From contig NZ_BAFV01000122.1 in the NCBI RefSeq assembly GCF_000308515.1, positions 40,599-104,598 of the forward strand: 64,000 nt of DNA. Reading direction: 5' to 3'. Origin of the DNA: Nocardia carnea NBRC 14403. GTDB lineage: Bacteria > Actinomycetota > Actinomycetes > Mycobacteriales > Mycobacteriaceae. Below, piece by piece: positions 1 through 8,502 of the stretch (positions are counted from its first letter, which is position 1; each line of letters starts with the position of its first letter). The notes under the pieces are model-generated. The model was given only the letters and a program-made list of their open reading frames with translations, made no database searches and was not told where the DNA came from. The position numbers and the translations under genes were made by a program.

Positions 1-1
1 C

Positions 2-394
2 ACCGGCCGCCCGGTCGCCGAGATCGAGGATATCGCGTTCGCGCGGTTCCCGATCCTGGCGCAGCGGGCCGGGCAGACCGCGGGCACGCTCTCCGGCGGC
101 GAACAGCAGATGCTGGCCCTGGCCCGCGGCCTGGCCACCGACCCGGCCGTACTGCTGCTCGACGAACTGTCCATGGGGCTCGCGCCACTGGTGGTGGAAC
201 GGCTGTACGAACAGGTCGCCGAAATCGCCCGCCAGGGTGTGGCGGTGCTGATCGTCGAACAGTTCGCTGCCGCGGTACTCGATATCGCCGATACCGCCGC
301 GGTACTCGTCCGCGGCCGCATCGAACATCAGGGCCCACCCGATCTCGGGCTCCGCAACCAATTGGCCACTCTCTATCTAGGAAGTCCCTCATGA
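2..394 (+). CDS. ABC transporter ATP-binding protein, LivF-like (5' truncated by window edge)
   Basis: This is the C-terminal part of an ABC-transporter ATPase of the branched-chain amino acid (LivF) type, which hydrolyses ATP at the membrane to drive substrate uptake. The reading frame is open from the left edge, so the Walker A region lies outside the window. Visible motifs are the ABC signature LSGGEQQ, the Walker B LLLDELSMGL and a switch His replaced by Gln in LIVEQF, which is normal for LivF proteins. The stop overlaps the next start as ATGA. LivF-type transporters are often recruited for aromatic or other organic acids, which would suit the catabolic genes downstream, but the substrate is inferred, not seen. 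Confidence 0.88.
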   Translation, partial: TGRPVAEIEDIAFARFPILAQRAGQTAGTLSGGEQQMLALARGLATDPAVLLLDELSMGLAPLVVERLYEQVAEIARQGVAVLIVEQFAAAVLDIADTAAVLVRGRIEHQGPPDLGLRNQLATLYLGSPS

Positions 395-768
395 CCGAAT
401 CCACACGCGCGGACCGTTTCGTCCAGGAACTCGCGGAGCTGAAGATCCCCGACCCCGCTGCCGGCCGCGGTGGTCTGTGGCTGCGGGTCGGTGTCGCGTT
501 GCTGATCCTCGGCCCGGTGGTGATCGTGCTGGGCTATCTGATGTCCAACAACACGTCCGACGCACTGGTGCAGCGCGACGCGATCATCATCGCCCTGGGC
601 GGTATCGCACTGAACATCGTGGGGGCGGCGCTGTTCCTGCGGTACTCGCTGACCGGGGTGCTGCGGTACTGGATGGCGCGACAGTCCTACGACCTGGCTC
701 AGCTCGCCGGGCGCCTGCCCGGCGAGTCGGGCCGGGAACTCGGGGAGGTCGGTATGCCACAACGGTGA
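391..768 (+). CDS. small two-helix membrane protein
   Basis: This is an uncharacterised protein of 125 residues. It has a charged N-terminus of about 28 residues and two clear hydrophobic segments, at about residues 30-50 and 64-86, joined by a short polar loop, then a polar C-terminal tail. The start ATG overlaps the stop of the upstream ABC ATPase (ATGA) and has an AGGAAG ribosome site six bases upstream, so the two genes are translationally coupled. That coupling suggests an accessory role to the transporter. I recognise no family. Confidence 0.72.
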   Translation: MTESTRADRFVQELAELKIPDPAAGRGGLWLRVGVALLILGPVVIVLGYLMSNNTSDALVQRDAIIIALGGIALNIVGAALFLRYSLTGVLRYWMARQSYDLAQLAGRLPGESGRELGEVGMPQR

Positions 769-896
769 GTTGCTCGATTCGACAGCGGGTCCTGCGGGCA
801 CGAGGGCGAGAATTCTCGGCCCGGTGAGTTGATCTGAGTGACGGCGGTGACCTGCGGCCGCGCGGGGGCGCGGCGGCGATGACGAGAGGAGTTGAT

Positions 897-2075
897 GTGT
901 CCGAGGGTATGAGTTTCGAGCTGTCCGAGGATCAGCGGCTGATCCGGGATTCGGTGGCCGAACTGGCCCGGAAATTCGACGATCAGTACTGGATGGAGAA
1001 GGACCGGGATCACCAATTCCCCACCGAGTTCTATCGCGCCATCGCCGACGGCGGCTGGCTGGGTATCTGCATTCCCGAGGAGTACGGCGGGCACGGCCTC
1101 GGGATCACCGAGGCCTCGATCCTGGCCGAACAGGTCTCCCGATCCGGTGGCGGGATGAACGCCGCCACCGCGATCCACCTGTCCCTGTTCGGTATGCAGC
1201 CGGTGATCGTGCACGGCTCGGAAGAACTGAAACAGCGCACCCTGCCTCGGGTCGCACGCGGTGACCTGCATGTGTGTTTCGGCGTCACCGAACCGGGCGC
1301 CGGCCTGGACACCAGCCGGATCACCACCTTCGCCCGCCGCGACGGCGACCACTACGTGGTCAACGGCCGCAAGGTCTGGATCTCCAAAGCGCTGGAATCC
1401 GAGAAGATCCTGCTGCTCACCCGCACCCAGAAATACGACGATGTCGAGAAGAAGACCAGCGGGATGACGCTGTTCCTCACCGATCTCGACCGCGACCACG
1501 TCGATATCCGGCCCATTCCGAAGATGGGCCGCAATGCGGTCTCGTCGAACGAACTGTTCATCGACGATCTGCGGATCCCGGTGGAAGACCGGGTCGGAGA
1601 GGAAGGTCGCGGGTTCGAATATCTGCTCGACGGCCTCAATCCGGAGCGCATGCTGATCGCGGCGGAAGCGCTCGGGATCGGGCGGGTCGCACTGGATCGT
1701 GCGGTGCGCTACGCCAACGAACGCGAAGTTTTCGGGCGGCCCATCGGCAAGAATCAGGGAATCCAGTTCCCGCTGGCCGATTCGCTGGCCCGGCTGGACG
1801 CGGCCGAACTGGTGCTGCGGAAAGCGACCTGGTTGTACGACCAGGGCAAACCCTGTGGCCGGGAGGCCAACACCGCCAAATATCTGTGCGCGGAAGCCGG
1901 ATTCGAAGCCGCCGACCGGGCGATGCAGACGCACGGCGGGATGGGGTATTCGGAGGAGTATCACATCTCCCGGTACTTCCGGGAGTCACGCGTGATGCGG
2001 ATCGCGCCGATCAGTCAGGAAATGATCCTCAACTATCTGGGGTCGCACGTGTTGGGAATGCCGAGGAGTTACTGA
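897..2075 (+). CDS. acyl-CoA dehydrogenase (FadE family)
   Basis: This is an FAD-dependent acyl-CoA dehydrogenase that would introduce a 2,3-double bond into an acyl-CoA. All family segments are present: N-terminal helical domain, the TEPGAGLDTS flavin/substrate loop near residue 125, a middle beta domain and the C-terminal helical domain with the EREVFGRPI arginine loop. The usual late Glu (YEGTS) is replaced by API, but a Glu in NPERM near residue 248 matches the isovaleryl-CoA-dehydrogenase-type catalytic base. I prefer the GTG at 897 because AGGAG sits five bases upstream; an ATG at 879 in the same frame is possible. The stop overlaps the SDR start (TGATG). Confidence 0.9.
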   Translation: MSEGMSFELSEDQRLIRDSVAELARKFDDQYWMEKDRDHQFPTEFYRAIADGGWLGICIPEEYGGHGLGITEASILAEQVSRSGGGMNAATAIHLSLFGMQPVIVHGSEELKQRTLPRVARGDLHVCFGVTEPGAGLDTSRITTFARRDGDHYVVNGRKVWISKALESEKILLLTRTQKYDDVEKKTSGMTLFLTDLDRDHVDIRPIPKMGRNAVSSNELFIDDLRIPVEDRVGEEGRGFEYLLDGLNPERMLIAAEALGIGRVALDRAVRYANEREVFGRPIGKNQGIQFPLADSLARLDAAELVLRKATWLYDQGKPCGREANTAKYLCAEAGFEAADRAMQTHGGMGYSEEYHISRYFRESRVMRIAPISQEMILNYLGSHVLGMPRSY

Positions 2076-2842
2076 TGGCAGCGAAAAACGGACTATTCGA
2101 TCTGACCGGCCGCGCAGCCCTGGTCACCGGTGCCGCCGGCGGTATCGGTTCGGCGGTGGCGCGGGCACTGGCCGCCCACGGTGCGGCGGTGCTGGTCACC
2201 GATCTCGACGGTGCCGCGGCGGGGACGGTCGCGGAGAAGATCACCGCCGACGGCGGTACCGCGCGGGCCTGCGCGCTGAATGTCGCGGACCCGGAATCCG
2301 CGGTCGCGGCCGCCGAGCAGGCGGCCGAACTGGGCGACGGGAAAATACATATCGTGGTGAACAATGCCGGGATCACCGCGCCGGCCATGTTCCCGAAAAC
2401 GACCCCGGAATCGATGCGCAAGATCTTCGATGTGCACGTGCTGGGCACCTTCAACTGCAGTCAGGCCGCACTGCCGTACCTCGCCACGGACGGCACCGGC
2501 CGCATCATCAACGTCACCTCCTCCGCGGGACTCACCGGGACATTGGGGCAGGTGAACTATTCCGCCGCCAAGGCCGGGATCATCGGGGTCACCAAATCGC
2601 TGGCCCGCGAACTCGCCCGCAAGAACATCCTGGTGAACGCGCTGGCGCCGCTGGCCGCCACGCCGATGACCGAGACCATCCGCACCGACGAGAAGTTCGC
2701 GGAGCAGATGATCAACCGGATCCCGCTGCGCCGCTGGGCCGAACCCGAGGAAGTGGCCGGGGCATTCGTCTTCCTGGCCTCCGATGCAGCGTCCTTCGTC
2801 ACCGGCCAGGTGCTGCCGGTCGACGGCGGCATGGTGATGTGA
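2075..2842 (+). CDS. SDR family oxidoreductase, FabG-like
   Basis: This is a classical short-chain dehydrogenase/reductase of 255 residues. The cofactor loop TGAAGGIG lies near residue 20, NNAG near 96, and the catalytic Ser and Tyr-x3-Lys (YSAAK) near 148 and 161-165. The conserved C-terminal TGQVLPVDGG is intact. In this operon (dehydrogenase, SDR, CoA-transferase, crotonase) the likely role is oxidation of a 3-hydroxyacyl-CoA, as in beta-oxidation, although FabG-like SDRs cannot be assigned a substrate by sequence. The ATG overlaps the preceding stop and has GAGGAG upstream. The stop overlaps the next start as ATGA, indicating coupled translation. Confidence 0.9.
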   Translation: MAAKNGLFDLTGRAALVTGAAGGIGSAVARALAAHGAAVLVTDLDGAAAGTVAEKITADGGTARACALNVADPESAVAAAEQAAELGDGKIHIVVNNAGITAPAMFPKTTPESMRKIFDVHVLGTFNCSQAALPYLATDGTGRIINVTSSAGLTGTLGQVNYSAAKAGIIGVTKSLARELARKNILVNALAPLAATPMTETIRTDEKFAEQMINRIPLRRWAEPEEVAGAFVFLASDAASFVTGQVLPVDGGMVM

Positions 2843-4077
2843 TGCCGGCCGCCGGTCCGCTGGCCGGAGTTCTGGTGGTGGCGCTGGAACAGGCAGTTTC
2901 GGCGCCCATGTGCACCCGTACTCTCGCCGACTTCGGGGCCCGGGTGATCAAGGTGGAGAACCCGGTGGGCGGGGACTTCGCCCGGCACTACGACGATGTG
3001 GTAGCCGGGCAGGCCGCGCATTTCGTCTGGGTGAACCGCGGCAAGGAATCGGTGACCCTGAACCTGAAATCCGAACGCGGCCTGCAGGTCTTGCGCGAGC
3101 TGCTCGCCCGCGCCGATGTCCTGGTATCGAACCTCGCGCCCGGCGCCACCGCGCGCCTCGGGTTGGCCCCCGCCACCCTCGCCGAACGGTATCCCCGGCT
3201 GATCGCCCTGGAGATCGACGGGTTCGGCGCCGGGGGACCGCTCTCGCACAAACGCGCCTACGATCTGCTCGTCCAAGCCGAGTCCGGGGTGTGCGCGGTG
3301 ACCGGCCGGCCCGGTGAACCCGCGAAACCGGGGCCGCCCGTGGCGGATGTGACCACGGGACTGTATGCGGCGCTGTCGATCCTGGCGACCTTGTGCGGGC
3401 GCTACCGGGACACCGGCCCGCCCGGTGGCACCATCAGCCTCAGCCTGTTCGACACCATGGCCGAGATGATGGGCTACCACCTGAACTACACCCGGCATTC
3501 CGGTGTGGAACAGCAGCCGCTCGGAATGAGCTCACCCGCGGTCGCCCCCTACGGCGCCTACGCCACCGGCGACGGGCAGACGGTCGTCCTCGGCACCACC
3601 AACGACCGGGAATGGCAACGGCTGGCACGCGATATCCTCGGACGGGCCGATCTGGCCGAGGACCCTCGGTTCGGCACGAATTCCGACCGGGTAAGGCATC
3701 GCGGGGATCTCGACGAAGCAATCGGCGCCTGGTGCGCCGAGCACACCCTCGCCGAGGTGCAGAAGGCCGCCGACGACGCCGGAATCGGCAACTCCCGCTA
3801 CAACACCACCACCGACGTCCTCGAGCACCAGCAACTCTCCGCCCGTGATCGCTGGCGCGATATCGACAGTCCGGGCGGACCGATCCCGGCGCTGCTGCCC
3901 CCGGCGGTCGTCGACGGCTTCGAACCCCCGATGGGTGCGGTACCGGGTCTCGGCGAACACACCGACGCGGTACTGCGCGAACTGGGCCGGGCAACGGCGG
4001 AAATCGCCGAACTGCGCAAGGCGCAGGTGATCGGCCCCGAATACGCCGCGGTGGCGGCCGAACGGGATCAGTCGTGA
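2842..4077 (+). CDS. CoA-transferase family III (CaiB/BaiF type)
   Basis: This is a formyl-CoA/carnitine-type CoA-transferase of 411 residues that would move CoA from a donor thioester to a free acid, activating the substrate without ATP. The start region LAGVLVVALEQAVSAPMCTR, the ADFGARVIKVE segment and the catalytic Asp of AYDLLVQAESG near residue 141 are all family hallmarks. The ATG at 2842 overlaps the SDR stop; a GTG one codon earlier is possible. The end overlaps the following GTG (GTGA). The 3' end encodes a helical tail rich in Glu and Ala. The acid it activates is unknown. Confidence 0.9.
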   Translation: MPAAGPLAGVLVVALEQAVSAPMCTRTLADFGARVIKVENPVGGDFARHYDDVVAGQAAHFVWVNRGKESVTLNLKSERGLQVLRELLARADVLVSNLAPGATARLGLAPATLAERYPRLIALEIDGFGAGGPLSHKRAYDLLVQAESGVCAVTGRPGEPAKPGPPVADVTTGLYAALSILATLCGRYRDTGPPGGTISLSLFDTMAEMMGYHLNYTRHSGVEQQPLGMSSPAVAPYGAYATGDGQTVVLGTTNDREWQRLARDILGRADLAEDPRFGTNSDRVRHRGDLDEAIGAWCAEHTLAEVQKAADDAGIGNSRYNTTTDVLEHQQLSARDRWRDIDSPGGPIPALLPPAVVDGFEPPMGAVPGLGEHTDAVLRELGRATAEIAELRKAQVIGPEYAAVAAERDQS

Positions 4078-4931
4078 ACGCCGTGGGCAACGGTGCCGGT
4101 GAACTGCTCGTCGCCGATCACGACGGCATCCGTACCGTCACGCTCAACCGGCCACACCGCAAGAACGCGATGACCTGGGCCATGTGGCGCGAGCTCGCGG
4201 ACGTCCTGCGCGATACCGGCATGGACCGGTCGGTACGTGCGCTCGTGCTCACCGGCGCCGGCGGTGCCTTCTGCTCGGGTGCCGATATCTCGGTGCCGGA
4301 TGCCCGGCATCCGATGGACAAGATGCGGATCTTCAGCGATCTGGCGCTGCAACTGCACGAACTGCCGACACCCACCGTCGCCAAGGTGACCGGAGTGGCG
4401 GTCGGCGCCGGTTGGAACCTGGCGTTGGGCTGCGATCTCGTGGTGGCCACCCCGGACGCGACCTTCGCGCAGATCTTCGCCCGGCGCGGCCTCTCACTCG
4501 ACCTGGGCGGCTCGTGGCTGCTGCCGAAACTGGTCGGATTGCAGCAGGCGAAACGACTCGCGCTGCTGGCCGAAACCATCGACGCCGCCCGCGCCGAGGC
4601 ACTCGGACTGGTCACCTGGATCGTCGCCGCCGACGAGATCGACGCGTTCACCGATGATCTCGCCGCCCGGCTGGCCGCCGGACCACCGGTCGCGCTCGCG
4701 CAGACCAAAGCACTGCTCAACGAAGGCGCCGACGTGACGCTCCGGGAGGCGCTCGCCGGTGAATCCCGTGCCCAAGGCGTCAACTTCGCCACCGCCGACG
4801 CCCCCGAGGCGTATGCGGCCTTTGCCGAGAAACGCGCACCCGGGTTCACCGGCGCGTGGTCCCTGCCACCCGCAGGAAACGGCGGTCACGCGGAGGGATC
4901 GAAGGCTGTCAGGGGCCGAGAGAATGAGTAG
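4074..4931 (+). CDS. crotonase family protein, PaaG/enoyl-CoA isomerase-like
   Basis: This is a crotonase-fold protein of 285 residues. The oxyanion-hole segments are present (GGAFCSGADIS near residue 60 and GVAVGAGWN near 106). Both Glu residues used by true enoyl-CoA hydratases are absent: the first position is Asn in GAGWNLALGCDL and the second is Gln in FAQIFARRG. An Asp in SLDLGGSW is retained. That pattern matches PaaG-like or delta-enoyl-CoA isomerases better than hydratases. The last 25 or so residues are a low-complexity tail. The GTG start overlaps the CoA-transferase stop. Assignment to isomerisation is inference from these residues. Confidence 0.85.
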   Translation: MNAVGNGAGELLVADHDGIRTVTLNRPHRKNAMTWAMWRELADVLRDTGMDRSVRALVLTGAGGAFCSGADISVPDARHPMDKMRIFSDLALQLHELPTPTVAKVTGVAVGAGWNLALGCDLVVATPDATFAQIFARRGLSLDLGGSWLLPKLVGLQQAKRLALLAETIDAARAEALGLVTWIVAADEIDAFTDDLAARLAAGPPVALAQTKALLNEGADVTLREALAGESRAQGVNFATADAPEAYAAFAEKRAPGFTGAWSLPPAGNGGHAEGSKAVRGRENE

Positions 4932-5335
4932 TTGCCGAGGTGCGGTATTACCTGCGGGAGACACCTGGATTCCGCAGGCTCCTCCCGCCACCGACCGTCC
5001 GGGTGAACCCGGCGTGCACCGGCCGGACACAACGCGAACCGGGTTGTTACAGCGGTACTCGACGGGCCGGGCCGCGGGTGACCAGGAAAAAGGCCCGCGC
5101 ACAGCAGGTGGCACGCCGTCCGGTCGGCTGGGCCGGTGTAGGAGCGTGCGGCGCGCAGGTTCGGAGGCGGCCGGTGGGTTGTGGGGCAATCGGAGCGGGA
5201 CCGAGTCTCGGCGCGGGCCGGGCTCGCCGGTTCGCGATGATGGGGCAGCGGCGAACAAGCCGGTCGAAAGGGGCGTGTCGCCGGCGCGCCGGGTACGACA
5301 GCGACGGCAGGGACGTCTCGGAACGGAGTGGGTAG
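4932..5335 (+). other. 404-base stretch without a convincing gene
   Basis: This is GC-rich DNA between the crotonase and the thiolase. Frames are open on both strands, but their translations are Arg/Gly/Pro/Ser-rich and match no domain I know. No strong hairpin or AT-rich promoter island is evident by eye. Its composition resembles the low-complexity stretches at 23082-23457 and 33600-33920. It may contain the promoter of the thiolase, whose ribosome site (GGAG at 5325-5328) lies at its right end. Confidence 0.5.
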
Positions 5336-6499
5336 ATGCGCGAAGTAGTGATCGCCGGTGCGGTGCGGACACCGGTCGGCAAACGGAAGGGTGGGCTGTC
5401 CGCGATGCACGCCGCGGACCTGTCCGCGGTGGTGCTGCGGGAGCTGGTCGAGCGGACCGGGGTGAGCACGCAGCTCATCGACGATGTCGTATGGGGTTGT
5501 GTGTCCCAGGTCGGTGATCAGTCGAGCAATATCGCCCGCTACGCCGTCCTGGCGGCGGGGTGGCCGGAATCCATCCCGGGAACGACGGTGAACCGGGCGT
5601 GTGGGTCGAGTCAGCAGGCGCTGGACTTCGCGGCGCAGGCCGTGATGTCGGGGCAACAGGATGTGGTCGTGGCCGGGGGAGTCGAGGTGATGAGCCGGGT
5701 GCCGCTCGGCGCCGCGCGGGCCACCGGTCAGCCGTATGGCCCGGCTGTGCTGGCGCGGTACGACGACTTCTCCTTCAACCAGGGCATATCGGCCGAACTG
5801 ATCTCCGCGAAATGGGGTTTCGGCCGGTCTGTTCTCGATGAATACTCGGCGCGGTCCCATGAACTGGCCGCCGCGGCGCAGGATCGTGGGGCGTTCGGCG
5901 AGCAGATCGTCGAGGTCACCGCCCCGGCCGGCGAATTCACCGAGGGCGGTGTGGTCACCGCCGATGAAGGGATCCGGCGCGGCACCAGCGCGGAGAAACT
6001 GGCGAATCTGAAACCGGCGTTCCAGGAGGACGGTGTCATCCACGCCGGTAACTCCTCCCAGATCTCCGACGGCGCCGCCGCCCTGCTGATCACCACCGCC
6101 GATCTGGCAACCCAGCTGGGCCTGCGCCCGCTGGCCCGCTATCGCGCCGGCGCGGTGGCCGGTGCCGACCCGGTACTCATGCTCACCGGCCCGATCCCGG
6201 CCACCGAGAAGGTGCTGCGCAAGGCCGGCCTATCGCTCGCCGATATCGGGACTTTCGAAGTGAACGAGGCATTCGCGCCCGTTCCACTGGCCTGGCTCGC
6301 CGAAACGGGGGCCGACCCGAACCTGGTCAATCCGCTCGGTGGCGCGATCGCACTGGGCCATCCGCTCGGTGCCTCCGGTGCCGTGCTGATGACCCGGATG
6401 CTGCACCACATGCGCGACAACGGAATTCGCTACGGACTGCAAACCATGTGTGAGGGCGGCGGTACGGCCAACGCCACCGTCGTGGAATTGATTACCTAG
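5336..6499 (+). CDS. thiolase (acetyl-CoA C-acyltransferase)
   Basis: This is a full-length degradative-type thiolase of 387 residues that would cleave a 3-oxoacyl-CoA with CoA to acetyl-CoA (or propionyl-CoA) and a shortened acyl-CoA. The three catalytic elements are present: the nucleophilic Cys in NRACGSSQQA near residue 88, the His of ALGHPLGASG near 341, and the acid/base Cys in TMCEGGGTANA near 370. GGAG precedes the ATG. It stands just upstream of an acyl-CoA dehydrogenase with a nine-base gap and completes a beta-oxidation set with the four genes before it. Confidence 0.93.
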   Translation: MREVVIAGAVRTPVGKRKGGLSAMHAADLSAVVLRELVERTGVSTQLIDDVVWGCVSQVGDQSSNIARYAVLAAGWPESIPGTTVNRACGSSQQALDFAAQAVMSGQQDVVVAGGVEVMSRVPLGAARATGQPYGPAVLARYDDFSFNQGISAELISAKWGFGRSVLDEYSARSHELAAAAQDRGAFGEQIVEVTAPAGEFTEGGVVTADEGIRRGTSAEKLANLKPAFQEDGVIHAGNSSQISDGAAALLITTADLATQLGLRPLARYRAGAVAGADPVLMLTGPIPATEKVLRKAGLSLADIGTFEVNEAFAPVPLAWLAETGADPNLVNPLGGAIALGHPLGASGAVLMTRMLHHMRDNGIRYGLQTMCEGGGTANATVVELIT

Positions 6500-6507
6500 G
6501 AAGAATT

Positions 6508-7656
6508 ATGCGCCGCGATCTGTTCAGCCCCGACCATGAGGCCTTCCGGGACCTCGCGCGGGAGTTCATCGAAAAGGAAGTCGTCCCGAACTATCCCGCA
6601 TGGGAGAAACAGGGACAGATGCCGCGTGAGGTGTTCCGCCGCCTCGGCGAACTCGGATTGCTCGGTACCGCCATTCCCGAGGAATACGGCGGTATGGGCA
6701 CCCGTGATTACCGCTACAACGTGGTGTTGCAGGAGGAGGCGCAGCGCGCGCTGGTCACGCTCGGCACGGTTCGCACGCAGCTGGATGTGATCCTGCCGTA
6801 CTTCCTCGAATACGCCGACCGCGATCAGCGGGCCCGCTGGTTCCCCGGCCTGGCCGACGGCAGCCTGCTCACCGCCGTCGCCATGACCGAACCCGGCACC
6901 GGCTCCGACTTGGCCGGTATCCGCACCACCGCGGTCCGCGACGGCGACCACTACATCCTCAACGGTGCGAAAACCTTCATCACCGGTGGACTACTCGCCG
7001 ATCTGGTGATCGTGGTCGCGCGGACCGCTACCGACCCCGCGAACCGGCGTGCCGGGCTCACCCTGCTCGTCGTCGAGGACGGGATGCCCGGCTTCGAACG
7101 CGGCCGGGTGCTGGACAAGATGGGCTGCAAGGTGCAGGACACGGTGGAGTTGTCGTTCACCGATGTGCGGGTGCCGGTGGTCAACCGGCTGGGGGAGGAA
7201 GGTGTTGCCTTCGGCTATCTGGGCCACAATCTGCCGCAGGAACGGATGACGGTGGCCGTGGGCTCGGTGGCGCAGGCCCGGGCCGCGGTAGCCGCGACTA
7301 TCGAATATGTGCGGGAACGCAAGGCTTTCGGGACGCCCGTGGCGTCGTTCCAGAACACCAAATTCGAGCTCGCCGCCATGTCCGCGGAGGTCGAGGCCGC
7401 ACAGACCATGGCGGACCGGGCGGTGCTGGACCTGGTGGACGGGCAACTCTCGGGCGCGGACGCCGCCCGCGTGAAACTGTTCGCCACCGAAACGCAGGCC
7501 CGTATCGTGGACCGCTGCCTGCAACTGTTCGGCGGTTACGGCTACATGATGGAGTATCCGATCGCCCGGCTCTACACCGATGCCCGGGTGGCCCGTATCT
7601 ACGCGGGTACCAGCGAGGTCATGAAAGTTATCATTGCCAAAGACCTCGGATTGTGA
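6508..7656 (+). CDS. acyl-CoA dehydrogenase
   Basis: This is an acyl-CoA dehydrogenase of 382 residues with all domains. The TEPGTGSDLAG loop lies near residue 130, the RKAFGTPVASFQ arginine loop near 270, and the C-terminal QLFGGYGYMMEYP flavin segment near 345. The late base position reads IYAGTSEVM, with Ala in place of Glu. The likely base is the Glu in LPQERM near residue 245, as in isovaleryl- and long-chain-type enzymes. Translation starts at an ATG five bases after AGGAAG. It is probably co-transcribed with the thiolase; no gene follows on this strand for about 90 bases. Confidence 0.92.
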   Translation: MRRDLFSPDHEAFRDLAREFIEKEVVPNYPAWEKQGQMPREVFRRLGELGLLGTAIPEEYGGMGTRDYRYNVVLQEEAQRALVTLGTVRTQLDVILPYFLEYADRDQRARWFPGLADGSLLTAVAMTEPGTGSDLAGIRTTAVRDGDHYILNGAKTFITGGLLADLVIVVARTATDPANRRAGLTLLVVEDGMPGFERGRVLDKMGCKVQDTVELSFTDVRVPVVNRLGEEGVAFGYLGHNLPQERMTVAVGSVAQARAAVAATIEYVRERKAFGTPVASFQNTKFELAAMSAEVEAAQTMADRAVLDLVDGQLSGADAARVKLFATETQARIVDRCLQLFGGYGYMMEYPIARLYTDARVARIYAGTSEVMKVIIAKDLGL

Positions 7657-7750
7657 TGTATAGCACACTGGATATTTCGGTGAGATCCACATCACAGAGG
7701 CCCGTTCGACCCTACTGTTTCAGCAGTTGGTTTATCGAACGGAGTACCCG

Positions 7751-8374
7751 GTGATCGGTCCACGGGATGAGCACGTCGATTGCCTCGTCGACACCGAGTG
7801 CGGAATCCGCGCGGGGCTACATCCGGTCGACCTCGTGCGTGCGCACGCCCGGCGCCATCCCTTGCGGCACCGGCTCGCGATCGTCGCCCCGAACACCGTG
7901 GATGCGGTCCAGTACGCGGGCGGTTTCATCTTCGACCGGATGATGGCCGGCTGGGAAGTGGTCGCCGTCCTCACCGAACACGACGACGTCCGCCCCCTGG
8001 AGATCCTCGGCGCCACCGTCCTGGACCTGACCACCGCCCTCGCCTCCCCGGTACACGCCACCTGGCCGGAGAGCGTGCTGCTCGCACCCGATGTGTTCGT
8101 CACCAACGAATGGGTCCGCCGAGGGGCCATCGACTGCCTGGACAAGGGACTGTCCGAACTGGCGGTCTGGGGTGACGACCTACCCGACGAACTCGCCTGC
8201 CGGGTGTCCTCGGCGCACCACCGGTTGAGCACCGCCGCCCGGGCGTTCAAGCGCTGCGCGCTCGGCGCGGCGGGGATCGCCGAGCGCGCGGACGAAGACC
8301 TCGAGATCTTCCACAGCGGCGAGGTTCTACTGGCGGACCTGCGGGGCCGCCAGGCACTGGTCCGCGCGGTCTGA
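7751..8374 (+). CDS. hypothetical protein of about 207 residues
   Basis: I do not recognise this protein. It reads as a soluble alpha/beta protein with alternating hydrophobic stretches (for example LAIVAPNTVDAV and WEVVAVLTEHDD near residues 45-80), no membrane helix and no signal peptide. The coding character is good: strongly biased third positions and no long shadow with better composition. I chose the GTG at 7751, which has ACGGAG six bases upstream; a TTG at 7727 extends the frame. It stands alone between the dehydrogenase at 6508 and the convergent PoxB-like gene. Confidence 0.7.
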   Translation: MIGPRDEHVDCLVDTECGIRAGLHPVDLVRAHARRHPLRHRLAIVAPNTVDAVQYAGGFIFDRMMAGWEVVAVLTEHDDVRPLEILGATVLDLTTALASPVHATWPESVLLAPDVFVTNEWVRRGAIDCLDKGLSELAVWGDDLPDELACRVSSAHHRLSTAARAFKRCALGAAGIAERADEDLEIFHSGEVLLADLRGRQALVRAV

Positions 8375-8502
8375 CCCGCGGATCGCCCAGGCGTCCACCG
8401 TCGGACCGAGCGCCTTCCGGGCCGGCCCGGCAGCTGCGGATCGGTTCGATCGACGGCGCGGTTACCGCCGGCTCACCGGTTGCCGGTGTGTTCCCGCGCC
8501 GC

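Noticed and set aside
699..1964. Long minus-strand reading frame opposite the first dehydrogenase
   Set aside because: It is the antisense shadow of a clear acyl-CoA dehydrogenase; the composition is Arg/Gly/Pro-rich with no domain. Similar long shadows opposite 5336-6499, 25270-26496, 28650-30344, 48260-49405 and 61335-63020 were rejected for the same reason.
1274..2842. Single frame of 522 codons ending with the SDR
   Set aside because: The upstream part lies in another frame of the dehydrogenase gene and has no similarity to anything. The SDR starts at the coupled ATG 2075.
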